From Flavobacteriia bacterium (lineage in GTDB: Bacteria; Bacteroidota; Bacteroidia; Flavobacteriales_D; Crocinitomicaceae): a stretch of DNA of 60,175 nt. This document shows, in pieces, positions 28,716 to 36,521 of the stretch. Made by a program: the position numbers and the translations under genes. The stretch is taken from the NCBI GenBank assembly GCA_947464135.1, contig CANHVK010000006.1, forward strand, positions 1-60,175, given 5' to 3'. Position 1 is the first letter of the stretch, and each line of letters begins with the position of its first letter. Under the pieces are notes generated by a model. That model searched no databases, was not told the origin of the DNA, and was given only the letters and a program-made list of their open reading frames with translations.

Positions 28716-30349
28716 TTTGGTGGTTTTCCTTCGTCAAATAATAGCTTGCAATTAGGGTCTAATTTTAATTGCTTTATCTTTTTTGAAGATACTAAATTTT
28801 GCGTAATAATACTATTATTAACATCAAACGTTAAAATTTCATCTGTATTATCATCAAAGAAAAATTTTATTTCTAAAGGAAAATGAAATTGTATTTTTTG
28901 TTGTTGTTTAATTTCAATTGTATATTGAAATTTTGTTGTGTTAGTAATTGTATCTATGATTAAATTTTCGTTTATCATTGAACTTAATATAGGGTGACCT
29001 GGTTGTGTAATCCAATCTTTATAAAATTGACTAAAATCTTTTTGAGTAGTTTTCTCTAATACTTTAAAAAAATCTTTACTTGATGCATTGCTGTACTGAT
29101 AGGCTTCATAATATTTTTGAATTACTTTCCAAAAAAGATCTTTCCCTATTTGTTCACGAATCATGTGTAAGATCCAACCACCTTTTTGATATGCATTTGG
29201 ATTTAATAAATCTTGAACATTTTGCGTTAGTGTATCTTTAAGTGGTGGTAGTGTTTTTTGAGCAAAAGCAATTACTTTTTTTCTGTCTTTTATTAATTGT
29301 TCTTGAAAAGCTTTTTTACCTAAAGATTCTTCAATGTATAAATTAGTAAGATAAGTTGCGAAACCTTCGCTTAACCAAAGATCTGACCACTCTTTTTCAG
29401 AAGCGGAATTACCAAACCATTGGTGTACAACTTCATGAGCAATTAAATCATTGATTTTTCTATCCCCTTTAATACTATTTTCATCATAAAATATACAACT
29501 AGCATTCTCCATCCCTCCATACATGGTAGTTGATTGAACATGCGCTAATTTTTCAAATGGAAATAAACCAATATTTTTCTCATAAAAATTTAAAATGCTA
29601 TCTTTTAAATAGAAATCTTTTCTGCCGTTTAATTTATCTTTTGGGTAAACCCAAGTAGATGTTTCAAAATTTTTAGAGTATTTTGTTTTTTCTATTTCAA
29701 AATTAGCAATTCCTATAACCATTACTTTTGTAGGTATTGGTTTAGATGTTTCAAAAGTATGTCTTGTTAATGAAGGATTGTTTACATCAGGTAAACTTTC
29801 GATGTGTCTACCATTTGCAATGACTTGATAATGGCTAGGAGCAGTAATTTTAAATCGAACATCTGCTTTATCAGAAGGATGATCAACACAAGCAAACCAA
29901 TTATGTGCACGTTGTGGCCAATTATCACCAAAGAAGGTTCGTTCATTAAACTTATTTTTACCAATGATTAAACCATCAGTAGGAATACCTTCATATTCAA
30001 TTTGAAAATCAAAATAGGGAGTGTTTTTAGCTGGGGGTACAACTAAAATTCCCAAGCGATTATTTTTATGAAAAAACGGAACCGGATTTCCTTGTTCTAA
30101 TACTCTGGAAACATTCATTCCGGAATTTCCATTAAAATTCGTTAGGTCTAGATATAGTGTATCAATTGATGTTGTGAACTGTGCATGGACATTCTCGATA
30201 ACTTTTATTTTATTGCTTTCATCATTAACATGAATATCAATAATGTATTTTAAAATATCTGCAGGTTGTTTAGGGTATTTTTGTTGACCAAAACTTAAAA
30301 AACAACAAATAAATAAACAGAATAAAATTAAAACTCGCAGTAAAATCAT
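28712..30349 (-). CDS. M1 family aminopeptidase
   Basis: This 545-residue exported zinc aminopeptidase has a signal peptide at 1-21 ending SFGQ. It shows the substrate-recognition motif GGMEN at 278-282, the zinc site HEVVHQWFG at 305-313 (H305, E306, H309) with third ligand E328 in WLSEGFATYL, and the proton-donor region further on. An N-terminal beta-saddle domain (about 30-230) is present. The C-terminal helical domain is shorter than in PepN, and the TQPGHP motif near 448 is typical of compact M1 proteins. It removes N-terminal residues from peptides, probably in the periplasm. It follows mtaB by six bases. Confidence 0.9.
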   Translation of the reverse strand: MILLRVLILFCLFICCFLSFGQQKYPKQPADILKYIIDIHVNDESNKIKVIENVHAQFTTSIDTLYLDLTNFNGNSGMNVSRVLEQGNPVPFFHKNNRLGILVVPPAKNTPYFDFQIEYEGIPTDGLIIGKNKFNERTFFGDNWPQRAHNWFACVDHPSDKADVRFKITAPSHYQVIANGRHIESLPDVNNPSLTRHTFETSKPIPTKVMVIGIANFEIEKTKYSKNFETSTWVYPKDKLNGRKDFYLKDSILNFYEKNIGLFPFEKLAHVQSTTMYGGMENASCIFYDENSIKGDRKINDLIAHEVVHQWFGNSASEKEWSDLWLSEGFATYLTNLYIEESLGKKAFQEQLIKDRKKVIAFAQKTLPPLKDTLTQNVQDLLNPNAYQKGGWILHMIREQIGKDLFWKVIQKYYEAYQYSNASSKDFFKVLEKTTQKDFSQFYKDWITQPGHPILSSMINENLIIDTITNTTKFQYTIEIKQQQKIQFHFPLEIKFFFDDNTDEILTFDVNNSIITQNLVSSKKIKQLKLDPNCKLLFDEGKPPK

Positions 30350-30355
30350 AAATAA

Positions 30356-31660
30356 TTAATTACTTAAATCAATTTTCATGATACCATCACGATCAATTGC
30401 ATTCAATTTAACTTTTCTAAATTGATTAACAAAAGAAGCATCAAAAGGAGTTTTAACTTTTACGTAGTTTTCAGTAAATCCATACATCATACCTTCATCT
30501 TCTTCTGCTTCGAAAAGTGCTATTCGTTCAGAACCAATATTTTCTTCATAAAAAGCACGTTTTTTCTTATCGGAAAGAATATGTAACATTTTACTTCGTT
30601 CTTTTCGTTTTTCCATAGATACAGTTTCACCTAATTTTGGAGCACTTGTATTTGCTCTTTCTGAATATGTAAATACATGTAAATAAGAAATATCTAAACC
30701 TTGAAGAAAATTATATGAATCTAAAAACTCTTCATCTGTTTCACCAGGAAAACCTACAATTACATCAACACCAATACAACAATCTTTACGTAATGATTTG
30801 ATGTGTGATACTCTTTCAGCGTATAATGAACGTTCATATTTTCTGCGCATTGCTTTAAGAATACGATCATTTCCGACTTGTAAGGGGATATGGAAATGCG
30901 GAACAAAATGAGCAGATTTTGACAAACAAAAATCTATGATTTCGTTTGAAAGTAAGTTTGGTTCAATGGATGAGATTCTATATCTATCTATACCTTTAAT
31001 TTTATCTAACTCCTGTATTAATTTGAAGAAATTTTCATCGTTACCTTGACCAAAATCTCCAATATTAACTCCAGTTAAAACAACTTCCTTAATATCAGTT
31101 TTGGCAATTTTTTCAGCTTCCAAAACTGTTTCTGCGATAGTAGCATTTCTACTTTTTCCTCTAGCTAGTGGAATAGTGCAGAAAGTACAAAAGTAATCAC
31201 ATCCGTCTTGTACTTTTAGAAAAGATCGTGTTCTGTCACCAAAAGAAACAGAAGGAACAAACGATTTTGTTTCCTTGATATTTTTATAAGCAATGGTTGC
31301 TTCTTCTTTTTTATCAGTATTTTCTATGTATGAAATAATATCAAATTTTTCATTTGCACCTAATACTAGATCAACTCCTGGGATTTTACCAATTTCTTCT
31401 GGTTTTAATTGAGCATAGCAACCAACAATCGTTACGAAAGCACTTGGATTTGTTTTTAATGCCTTTTTAACAAGTTGCTTACATTTTTTGTCAGCATTTT
31501 CTGTTACAGAACATGTATTGATTACATATACATCTGGTGTGTCTTCAAAGTCAACTTTTGCAAAACCAGCATCTTCAAACAGACGCGCTATGGTTGACGT
31601 TTCTGAAAAATTCAGTTTACACCCTAATGTGTAAAAAGCAACTTTTTTGAATTGTATCAT
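30356..31660 (-). CDS. mtaB: tRNA t6A37 methylthiotransferase
   Basis: This 434-residue radical SAM enzyme of the MiaB/MtaB family converts t6A37 of ANN-decoding tRNAs to ms2t6A. The N-terminal UPF0004 domain carries the auxiliary-cluster cysteines (TLGCKLNFSET, INTCSVTENADKKC, VGCYAQ). The radical SAM motif is GCDYFCTFCTIPLARG, a canonical CX3CX2C. A TRAM-like tail follows. Early text (FYTLGCKLN, IPGVDLVLGANEK) fits MtaB better than MiaB or RimO. It heads a unit with the M1 aminopeptidase and DUF2147. A TATTTTTG box lies seven bases before the ATG. Confidence 0.92.
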   Translation of the reverse strand: MIQFKKVAFYTLGCKLNFSETSTIARLFEDAGFAKVDFEDTPDVYVINTCSVTENADKKCKQLVKKALKTNPSAFVTIVGCYAQLKPEEIGKIPGVDLVLGANEKFDIISYIENTDKKEEATIAYKNIKETKSFVPSVSFGDRTRSFLKVQDGCDYFCTFCTIPLARGKSRNATIAETVLEAEKIAKTDIKEVVLTGVNIGDFGQGNDENFFKLIQELDKIKGIDRYRISSIEPNLLSNEIIDFCLSKSAHFVPHFHIPLQVGNDRILKAMRRKYERSLYAERVSHIKSLRKDCCIGVDVIVGFPGETDEEFLDSYNFLQGLDISYLHVFTYSERANTSAPKLGETVSMEKRKERSKMLHILSDKKKRAFYEENIGSERIALFEAEEDEGMMYGFTENYVKVKTPFDASFVNQFRKVKLNAIDRDGIMKIDLSN

Positions 31661-31667
31661 AGTATTA

Positions 31668-31675
31668 CAAAAATA
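31668..31675 (-). promoter_or_regulatory. -7 box TATTTTTG directly before mtaB
   Basis: Exact TAnnTTTG on the minus strand, seven bases before the mtaB ATG, implying an mRNA leader of only a few bases or none. Confidence 0.5.
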
Positions 31676-31742
31676 AGGATTATTGTGGGAAATGAAGGCA
31701 ATATTACATCAACACATAATTCTAAAAGCAAGATTTTCTTCT

Positions 31743-31750
31743 ATTTTTGT
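31743..31750 (+). promoter_or_regulatory. -7 box TATTTTTG directly before the porin gene
   Basis: Exact TAnnTTTG, four bases before the ATG at 31755. It gives a leaderless mRNA if 31755 is the start, or a 43-base leader if the ATG at 31800 is used. Confidence 0.45.
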
Positions 31751-31754
31751 ATCT

Positions 31755-32906
31755 ATGAGAACTTGGATTCATTTTTTAAGACAAAGTCACTTTATTCGAA
31801 TGGTTTTGTTTTTGTTTTTTTTCATCTTTTTAATAACTGATTTACAAGCACAAGTAACAAACACAGGACTTGTTGATACTACTGGTGGAGTAAAAATTAA
31901 CAAATTAGCCATTGGGGGATATTTGGATGCATTTTATGGAGTTTGTACAGAGAAAAATGAATCACAAACTGTTCCATATTTCGTTAACATGAATCGCAAT
32001 AATGAATTGAATATCAATTTAGCTTACTTAGATATCAGATATACTGATAGTAATTTTAGAGTTCGCTTTGTTCCTGGCTTTGGAACTTATATGAATGCCA
32101 ATTACATATCTGAACCTGGAACCTTAAAAAATATTGTGGAGGGTTCTGTTGGTTTTCGTTTAAATAAAAAACGTGGTATTTGGTTAGATGCAGGAGTTTT
32201 AGGGTCACCATATACAAATGAAAGTGCAGTAAGTAAAGATCATTTGGTATATACAAGAAGTATTGCTCCTGAATATGTTCCATATTATCTTTCTGGAATT
32301 AAATTATCTATGCCATTTTCAAAAAAAGTAACCGGTTATTTATATGTGTTAAATGGATGGCAACAAATACTCGATTTAAATAGTTCTAAATCAATTGGAA
32401 CTCAAATTGAATTTAGACCTACAGATAAACTTTTATTAAACTGGAATACATTTATTGGTGATGAACGTTCAGTTTTAAATCCAAACTATAGATTAAGAAT
32501 ATTTACAGATTTTTATGCTATTTATAATCCTAGTGAAAAGTGGAATTTCACTAGCTGTGTTTATTTTGGAAATCAAGAGGTAAAAACAATTACAAAATCT
32601 ATCAATCAGCACTGGTGGCAAGCAAATATAATTGGAAAATATAATTTCAATAGCAAACATTCACTTTCAGGAAGGGTGGAATATTGGAAAGACCCATCAC
32701 AAACAATGATTGTAAACCCAACTATTACTGGTGGTTTTTCTTTAGGTAGCGCTAGCATTTGTTACAATTTAAAAGCGAATGATCATGCACTTATTCGATT
32801 TGAAGCAAGGCAGTTTTTAAGTGATAAAAATGCTTTTTTAGATTTGGAAAAAAATCCTACTAATCAAATGTCTTGGTTAGTTGGTGGATTAACTGTATGG
32901 TTTTAG
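31755..32906 (+). CDS. Outer-membrane beta-barrel porin (BBP2/OmpL-like)
   Basis: From the ATG at 31755 the protein is 383 residues with a signal peptide ending LQAQ; an internal ATG at 31800 (VLFLFFFIFLITDLQAQ) gives a tidier signal. An in-frame extension further upstream would start at a TTG and is unlikely. The mature part opens with GGYLDAFYG and alternates amphipathic strands with tight turns to the C-terminal WLVGGLTVWF, as in beta-barrel porin-2 proteins. GSPYTNESAV, VPYYLSGIKL and the WNTFIGDE strand are typical. It would let small solutes cross the outer membrane; no specificity is visible. alkC starts one base after its stop. Confidence 0.78.
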   Translation: MRTWIHFLRQSHFIRMVLFLFFFIFLITDLQAQVTNTGLVDTTGGVKINKLAIGGYLDAFYGVCTEKNESQTVPYFVNMNRNNELNINLAYLDIRYTDSNFRVRFVPGFGTYMNANYISEPGTLKNIVEGSVGFRLNKKRGIWLDAGVLGSPYTNESAVSKDHLVYTRSIAPEYVPYYLSGIKLSMPFSKKVTGYLYVLNGWQQILDLNSSKSIGTQIEFRPTDKLLLNWNTFIGDERSVLNPNYRLRIFTDFYAIYNPSEKWNFTSCVYFGNQEVKTITKSINQHWWQANIIGKYNFNSKHSLSGRVEYWKDPSQTMIVNPTITGGFSLGSASICYNLKANDHALIRFEARQFLSDKNAFLDLEKNPTNQMSWLVGGLTVWF

Positions 32907-32907
32907 T

Positions 32908-34020
32908 ATGTCGACATTACTAAAGGATAAATATTCTGTAGCTTTTTATGAAGGTTTCTTAAATTCACTTGAACAAGTCGGATTTGGATTAGATAAAAAA
33001 CGATTTTTTGACTTACTCATGGATCCCCAATGGAAAGAAAAATCGTTGAAAGAACGCATGTATCACACCACAATGGTTTGGAGAAGTTTGTTTAACGGAA
33101 CAATTGAAAATCAAGCGGAAACTATTGTTATATTGACTAAATACTTGAAAACAATTCATTCGACGGAATATAGTTTAGAGTATCTATTTTTAGCTGATTT
33201 TATATCAACTTATCTATTGGAGCAACCTGAGTTGGCTATCACTACCATAGAAACAGTTACCACTTTTACGAGTTGTGAATTTGCCATTCGTCCATTTTTA
33301 ATTCGCTATCCTGGGCAATTTGAGAAACAGATGATGAGTTGGTCAATGCATACTAATGAGCATTTGAAAAGATTAGCCAGTGAAGGAATTCGACCGAGAT
33401 TACCTTGGGGAGAAGTTTTACGAGCGTACGTGAAAGACCCCTCTGTGATTTTTCCAATTTTGGATAATTTAACGAACGATCCATCTGAATATGTAAGAAG
33501 AAGCGTTTCGAATAACATCAATGATATTTCAAAAACACATCCAGCGTTGGTGTTAGATTGGTGTAATGCTAAAAAATCATCAAAAAAAGAAGTGCAACAA
33601 TTAATCAAACACGGATTAAGAACCCTTTTAAAACAAGGGAATTCGAAAGCGTTGGCGATTATTGGAATAAAACCAGATACCTCGATTCAGGTAAAATCGT
33701 TTGAAATCCAACAAAATCAAATTCCTTTCGACGGAGAGTTACAATTTACTATAGAAATTCAAAATACAGGCACAACTGATAAATCTGTTCGTGTAGAATA
33801 TAAACTCTTTTTCAAGCGTTTGAATAAAGAATTCGGAGAAAAAGTGTTTCAGATTACCTCACAAAATATGTCTGCAAATTCTTCGTTATCAATTACTCGT
33901 AAATATTCTTTCAAACCGATAACTACACGCACGTATTATCCGGGAGAGCATTTTATTTCATTGATAGTGAATGGGGAAGAACAGGAAAGAATAGGGTTTA
34001 TGTTGAATGATACTATTTAA
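32908..34020 (+). CDS. alkC: AlkC-type DNA glycosylase with Ig-like domain
   Basis: The 370-residue protein of the AlkC/AlkD superfamily is built of HEAT-like helices (about 1-255) with RYPGQFEKQMMSWSMHTNEHLKRLASEGIRPRLPWGE and DPSEYVRRSVSNNINDISKTHP. Residues 262-370 form an immunoglobulin-like beta-sandwich (IEIQNTGTTDKSVRVEYKLFF, then YPGEHFISLIVNGEE). This fits the AlkC subgroup with an appended Ig-like domain. AlkC excises cationic N3-methyladenine-type lesions without flipping the base. It starts one base after the porin gene; co-transcription with a porin is odd and may be incidental. Its end abuts the convergent RibD-like gene. Confidence 0.82.
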   Translation: MSTLLKDKYSVAFYEGFLNSLEQVGFGLDKKRFFDLLMDPQWKEKSLKERMYHTTMVWRSLFNGTIENQAETIVILTKYLKTIHSTEYSLEYLFLADFISTYLLEQPELAITTIETVTTFTSCEFAIRPFLIRYPGQFEKQMMSWSMHTNEHLKRLASEGIRPRLPWGEVLRAYVKDPSVIFPILDNLTNDPSEYVRRSVSNNINDISKTHPALVLDWCNAKKSSKKEVQQLIKHGLRTLLKQGNSKALAIIGIKPDTSIQVKSFEIQQNQIPFDGELQFTIEIQNTGTTDKSVRVEYKLFFKRLNKEFGEKVFQITSQNMSANSSLSITRKYSFKPITTRTYYPGEHFISLIVNGEEQERIGFMLNDTI

Positions 34021-34021
34021 A

Positions 34022-34558
34022 TTAGTTTGATTTCTTATAATGCAAATTCACCAATCCAGTCTCATACGTTGTACAATCAATTAATTCGAAATCAGTTTCA
34101 ATACAACCCTCACTGAAAAGTTTTATTCCATTTCCAATGGTTTTTGGTAGAATGGATATGATTATTTCATCAATGAGTTGTTTGTCAAATAAAGATTTAA
34201 TTAAATGCGCACCACCAACAATCCAAGCGTTTTTAGTTGCGTTTGTTTTCCAATCAGATAGCTGTTTTTCAATATTATCAGAAACTAATGTTGTATTTTC
34301 TGTATTGATTTTAAATGCTGAATTTGAAGAAACAACCAGCGTTTTAAAATCAATATAAGGCCAATCTATTCCGAAATCTAATAGTTCTTCGTAGGTTTTT
34401 CGTCCCATTAATATTAATTCCGTTTGTTTTAACAAACTTTCATATCCGTAATCGCCCGTTTTAGGAGGATGAAAAGATGTTAACCAATCCAAATTCCCAT
34501 CAGGACGAGCAATGTACCCATCCAAACTTTGAGCGATATATAAAATTGTTTTTGACAT
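34022..34558 (-). CDS. RibD C-terminal/dihydrofolate-reductase-like protein
   Basis: The 178-residue protein has the YyaP/RibD_C fold: KTILYIAQSLDGYIARPDGNLDWL at the N-terminus, LILMGRKTYEELL, a strand pattern with LVVSSN, and NAWIVGGAHLIKSLFDKQLIDEIIISILPKTIGNG. It is an NADPH-dependent reductase-like fold. Members are annotated as dihydrofolate reductase family, but real DHFR activity is unproven for most. It begins five bases after the stop of the U32 gene on the same strand, so it is likely the second gene of that unit. Confidence 0.85.
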   Translation of the reverse strand: MSKTILYIAQSLDGYIARPDGNLDWLTSFHPPKTGDYGYESLLKQTELILMGRKTYEELLDFGIDWPYIDFKTLVVSSNSAFKINTENTTLVSDNIEKQLSDWKTNATKNAWIVGGAHLIKSLFDKQLIDEIIISILPKTIGNGIKLFSEGCIETDFELIDCTTYETGLVNLHYKKSN

Positions 34559-34563
34559 ATTTT

Positions 34564-36432
34564 TTATTCCTCATCATCAAAAACTAAATCTGCTTCTTTT
34601 TCCCAGATTTCCATTTCGCAAGGCTTACAATTGAATTTAAGTTTGTATTCGTTTTCTCCGTGTTTTAACGTTAAAGGCTCTACCACTTTTATACCCATAG
34701 TATCACGTTGGAAACGAGCACATTTACCAAGTTCGTATTTTACACAGTATTTTGTCGTCATAACACGGGCTTTTCCAGGATCCCATTGTAATTCAAACGC
34801 TTTTTCAATTTCGGTAACTCCATGACGTTCATAGAATTTACGAGCTAATTTATTCGATACGTTATAAGTGAAATCTAAGGTAGTAACAGGATAAGGATGA
34901 TTTGTTTTCGTAATTTGGAATTCTTCTCTGTGGTATTCGTTTAAACGAGTTTCGATAAGTAAATCAAGTACTTCACGACGTAATTCGTTTATTTTAGAAA
35001 TAGGGAAGAACCAGTTTGCGCTTAATTCTATTTTTAAGTCATCAACGATGAAAGGCGTATTTCCGGTTTTAGCAAGGTTTTTCTCCAAGTTAGGGATAAC
35101 CGTTTCTTCATTTTTAGCCAATTCTTTAGCCGATTCCATTTCCACCGAAGCAGTATGATTATCTTCATCAATAACGGTTAATTTAAAACCGTTAGTTGTT
35201 TCTGTAAGGGTTAATGAAACTCCGATTTTTCTTACCGCACTGTCTTCACGCTCTACCAAACGGTTAAATTCAGCATCCGAATTACGGTAGATTTCAGTAC
35301 CTATTGCAATCTCTCTGAAAGTGTTAGGGATTACTACATTGTTTAGAACAACGTTTACTTGCATCCCATCAGCTTCATGTTTTTCGTTTAAGAAATATAA
35401 TCCATCCCCGTTGTTCAATAGTTCAGCATTTTCAATCTTAAATCCTTTCCCTACAATTTCTGTGATTTTTCCAATGTATTGTCCTTGTGATTTTGGAGTG
35501 TCCCACGAACCAATTTTCTTAGTTCTGTGATTTACAAAGTAATCTGTATATCCACGATTGAAACTACGAGACATTTCAGCGTCGAAAGTATAGAAAGTTC
35601 TACCCGAAGATGATTTGATGTAATGCTCGTTATTTTCTAAAAATGAGTCTAATTTTTTACGAAGGTAGGAAACGTTGTTTTTAACATAAACGACATCTTT
35701 TAATCGGCCTTCAATTTTGAAAGATGTAACTCCTGCATCAATTAAGTTGGGTAATTGGTCGCTTAAATCAAGGTCTTTGATAGAAAGTAAGTGACTGCTT
35801 TGAATTAACGTAGTTCCCGTTCCGTCTACTAATTCATACGGCAAACGACAGTTTTGTGCACAAGAACCCCTGTTAGCGCTTCGTTCGCCACCAGCAATAC
35901 TCATATAACAATTTCCACTAAATGAAACACACAAGGCACCTGAAACAAAAAATTCAAGTTCTACATCCGTTGCTTCATGTATTTCACGAATTTGATCTAA
36001 GTTTAATTCTCGTGCCAATACCACACGTTGCATTCCTGCATCTTTCAAGAATTTCACATGCTTTGGGTCTCTGTTGTTTGCTTGTGTACTCGCATGGATT
36101 ACGATAGGTGGTAAGTCCATTTCCATAATTGCCATGTCTTGAACAATAAGTGCATCAACACCGATATTGTACAATTCATGAATTAATTTTCTACAATCTT
36201 CTAATTCATTATCGTACAAAATGGTATTAATAACCACAAAAACCTGCGCTTTGAATAAGTGAGCATATTTCACTAATTCAGCAATATCTTCAACAGAATT
36301 GGTAGCGTTTGAACGAGCACCATATTGTGGAGCACCAATATAAACAGCATCAGCACCGGCATTAATTGCCATCTGACCTTGCCATAGATTTTTAGCGGGA
36401 GCTAAGATTTCAACTTTCTTTTTCATAGACAT
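34564..36432 (-). CDS. rlhA: U32-family protein, RlhA-like 23S rRNA hydroxylase
   Basis: The 622-residue protein is close to E. coli RlhA (YdcP) in the N-terminal half: EILAPAKNLWQGQMAINAGADAVYIGAP, NTILYDNELEDCRKL, LIVQDMAIMEMDLPPIVIHASTQANNR, VVLARELNLDQIREIHEAT, and GALCVSFSGNCYMS with RGSCAQNCRLPYELVD, which contains the conserved cysteines. A middle insert and a C-terminal region with four Cys (CVKYELGKC and CKPC) complete the RlhA-type length (about 650 in E. coli). RlhA makes 5-hydroxycytidine at C2501 of 23S rRNA, using prephenate as precursor. The peptidase name is historical. Orthology is inferred from motifs and length. Confidence 0.82.
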   Translation of the reverse strand: MSMKKKVEILAPAKNLWQGQMAINAGADAVYIGAPQYGARSNATNSVEDIAELVKYAHLFKAQVFVVINTILYDNELEDCRKLIHELYNIGVDALIVQDMAIMEMDLPPIVIHASTQANNRDPKHVKFLKDAGMQRVVLARELNLDQIREIHEATDVELEFFVSGALCVSFSGNCYMSIAGGERSANRGSCAQNCRLPYELVDGTGTTLIQSSHLLSIKDLDLSDQLPNLIDAGVTSFKIEGRLKDVVYVKNNVSYLRKKLDSFLENNEHYIKSSSGRTFYTFDAEMSRSFNRGYTDYFVNHRTKKIGSWDTPKSQGQYIGKITEIVGKGFKIENAELLNNGDGLYFLNEKHEADGMQVNVVLNNVVIPNTFREIAIGTEIYRNSDAEFNRLVEREDSAVRKIGVSLTLTETTNGFKLTVIDEDNHTASVEMESAKELAKNEETVIPNLEKNLAKTGNTPFIVDDLKIELSANWFFPISKINELRREVLDLLIETRLNEYHREEFQITKTNHPYPVTTLDFTYNVSNKLARKFYERHGVTEIEKAFELQWDPGKARVMTTKYCVKYELGKCARFQRDTMGIKVVEPLTLKHGENEYKLKFNCKPCEMEIWEKEADLVFDDEE

Positions 36433-36521
36433 TACAAAAATCTACAAAAAAAGGTATGAAAGCAAATCGTATTTGAATAAAATACTATTTAAAAAAAGAA
36501 CTATCAAATAGCCATTACATT

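Noticed and set aside
31683-31754. Upstream extension of the porin reading frame
   Set aside because: It begins at TTG, lacks a signal-peptide pattern and precedes a promoter-like box; starts at 31755 or 31800 are better.
32908-36432. Seemingly higher GC in the alkC to U32 stretch, as a transferred island
   Set aside because: The difference is slight by eye and uncomputed, the genes are ordinary, and no border repeats or integrase are present.
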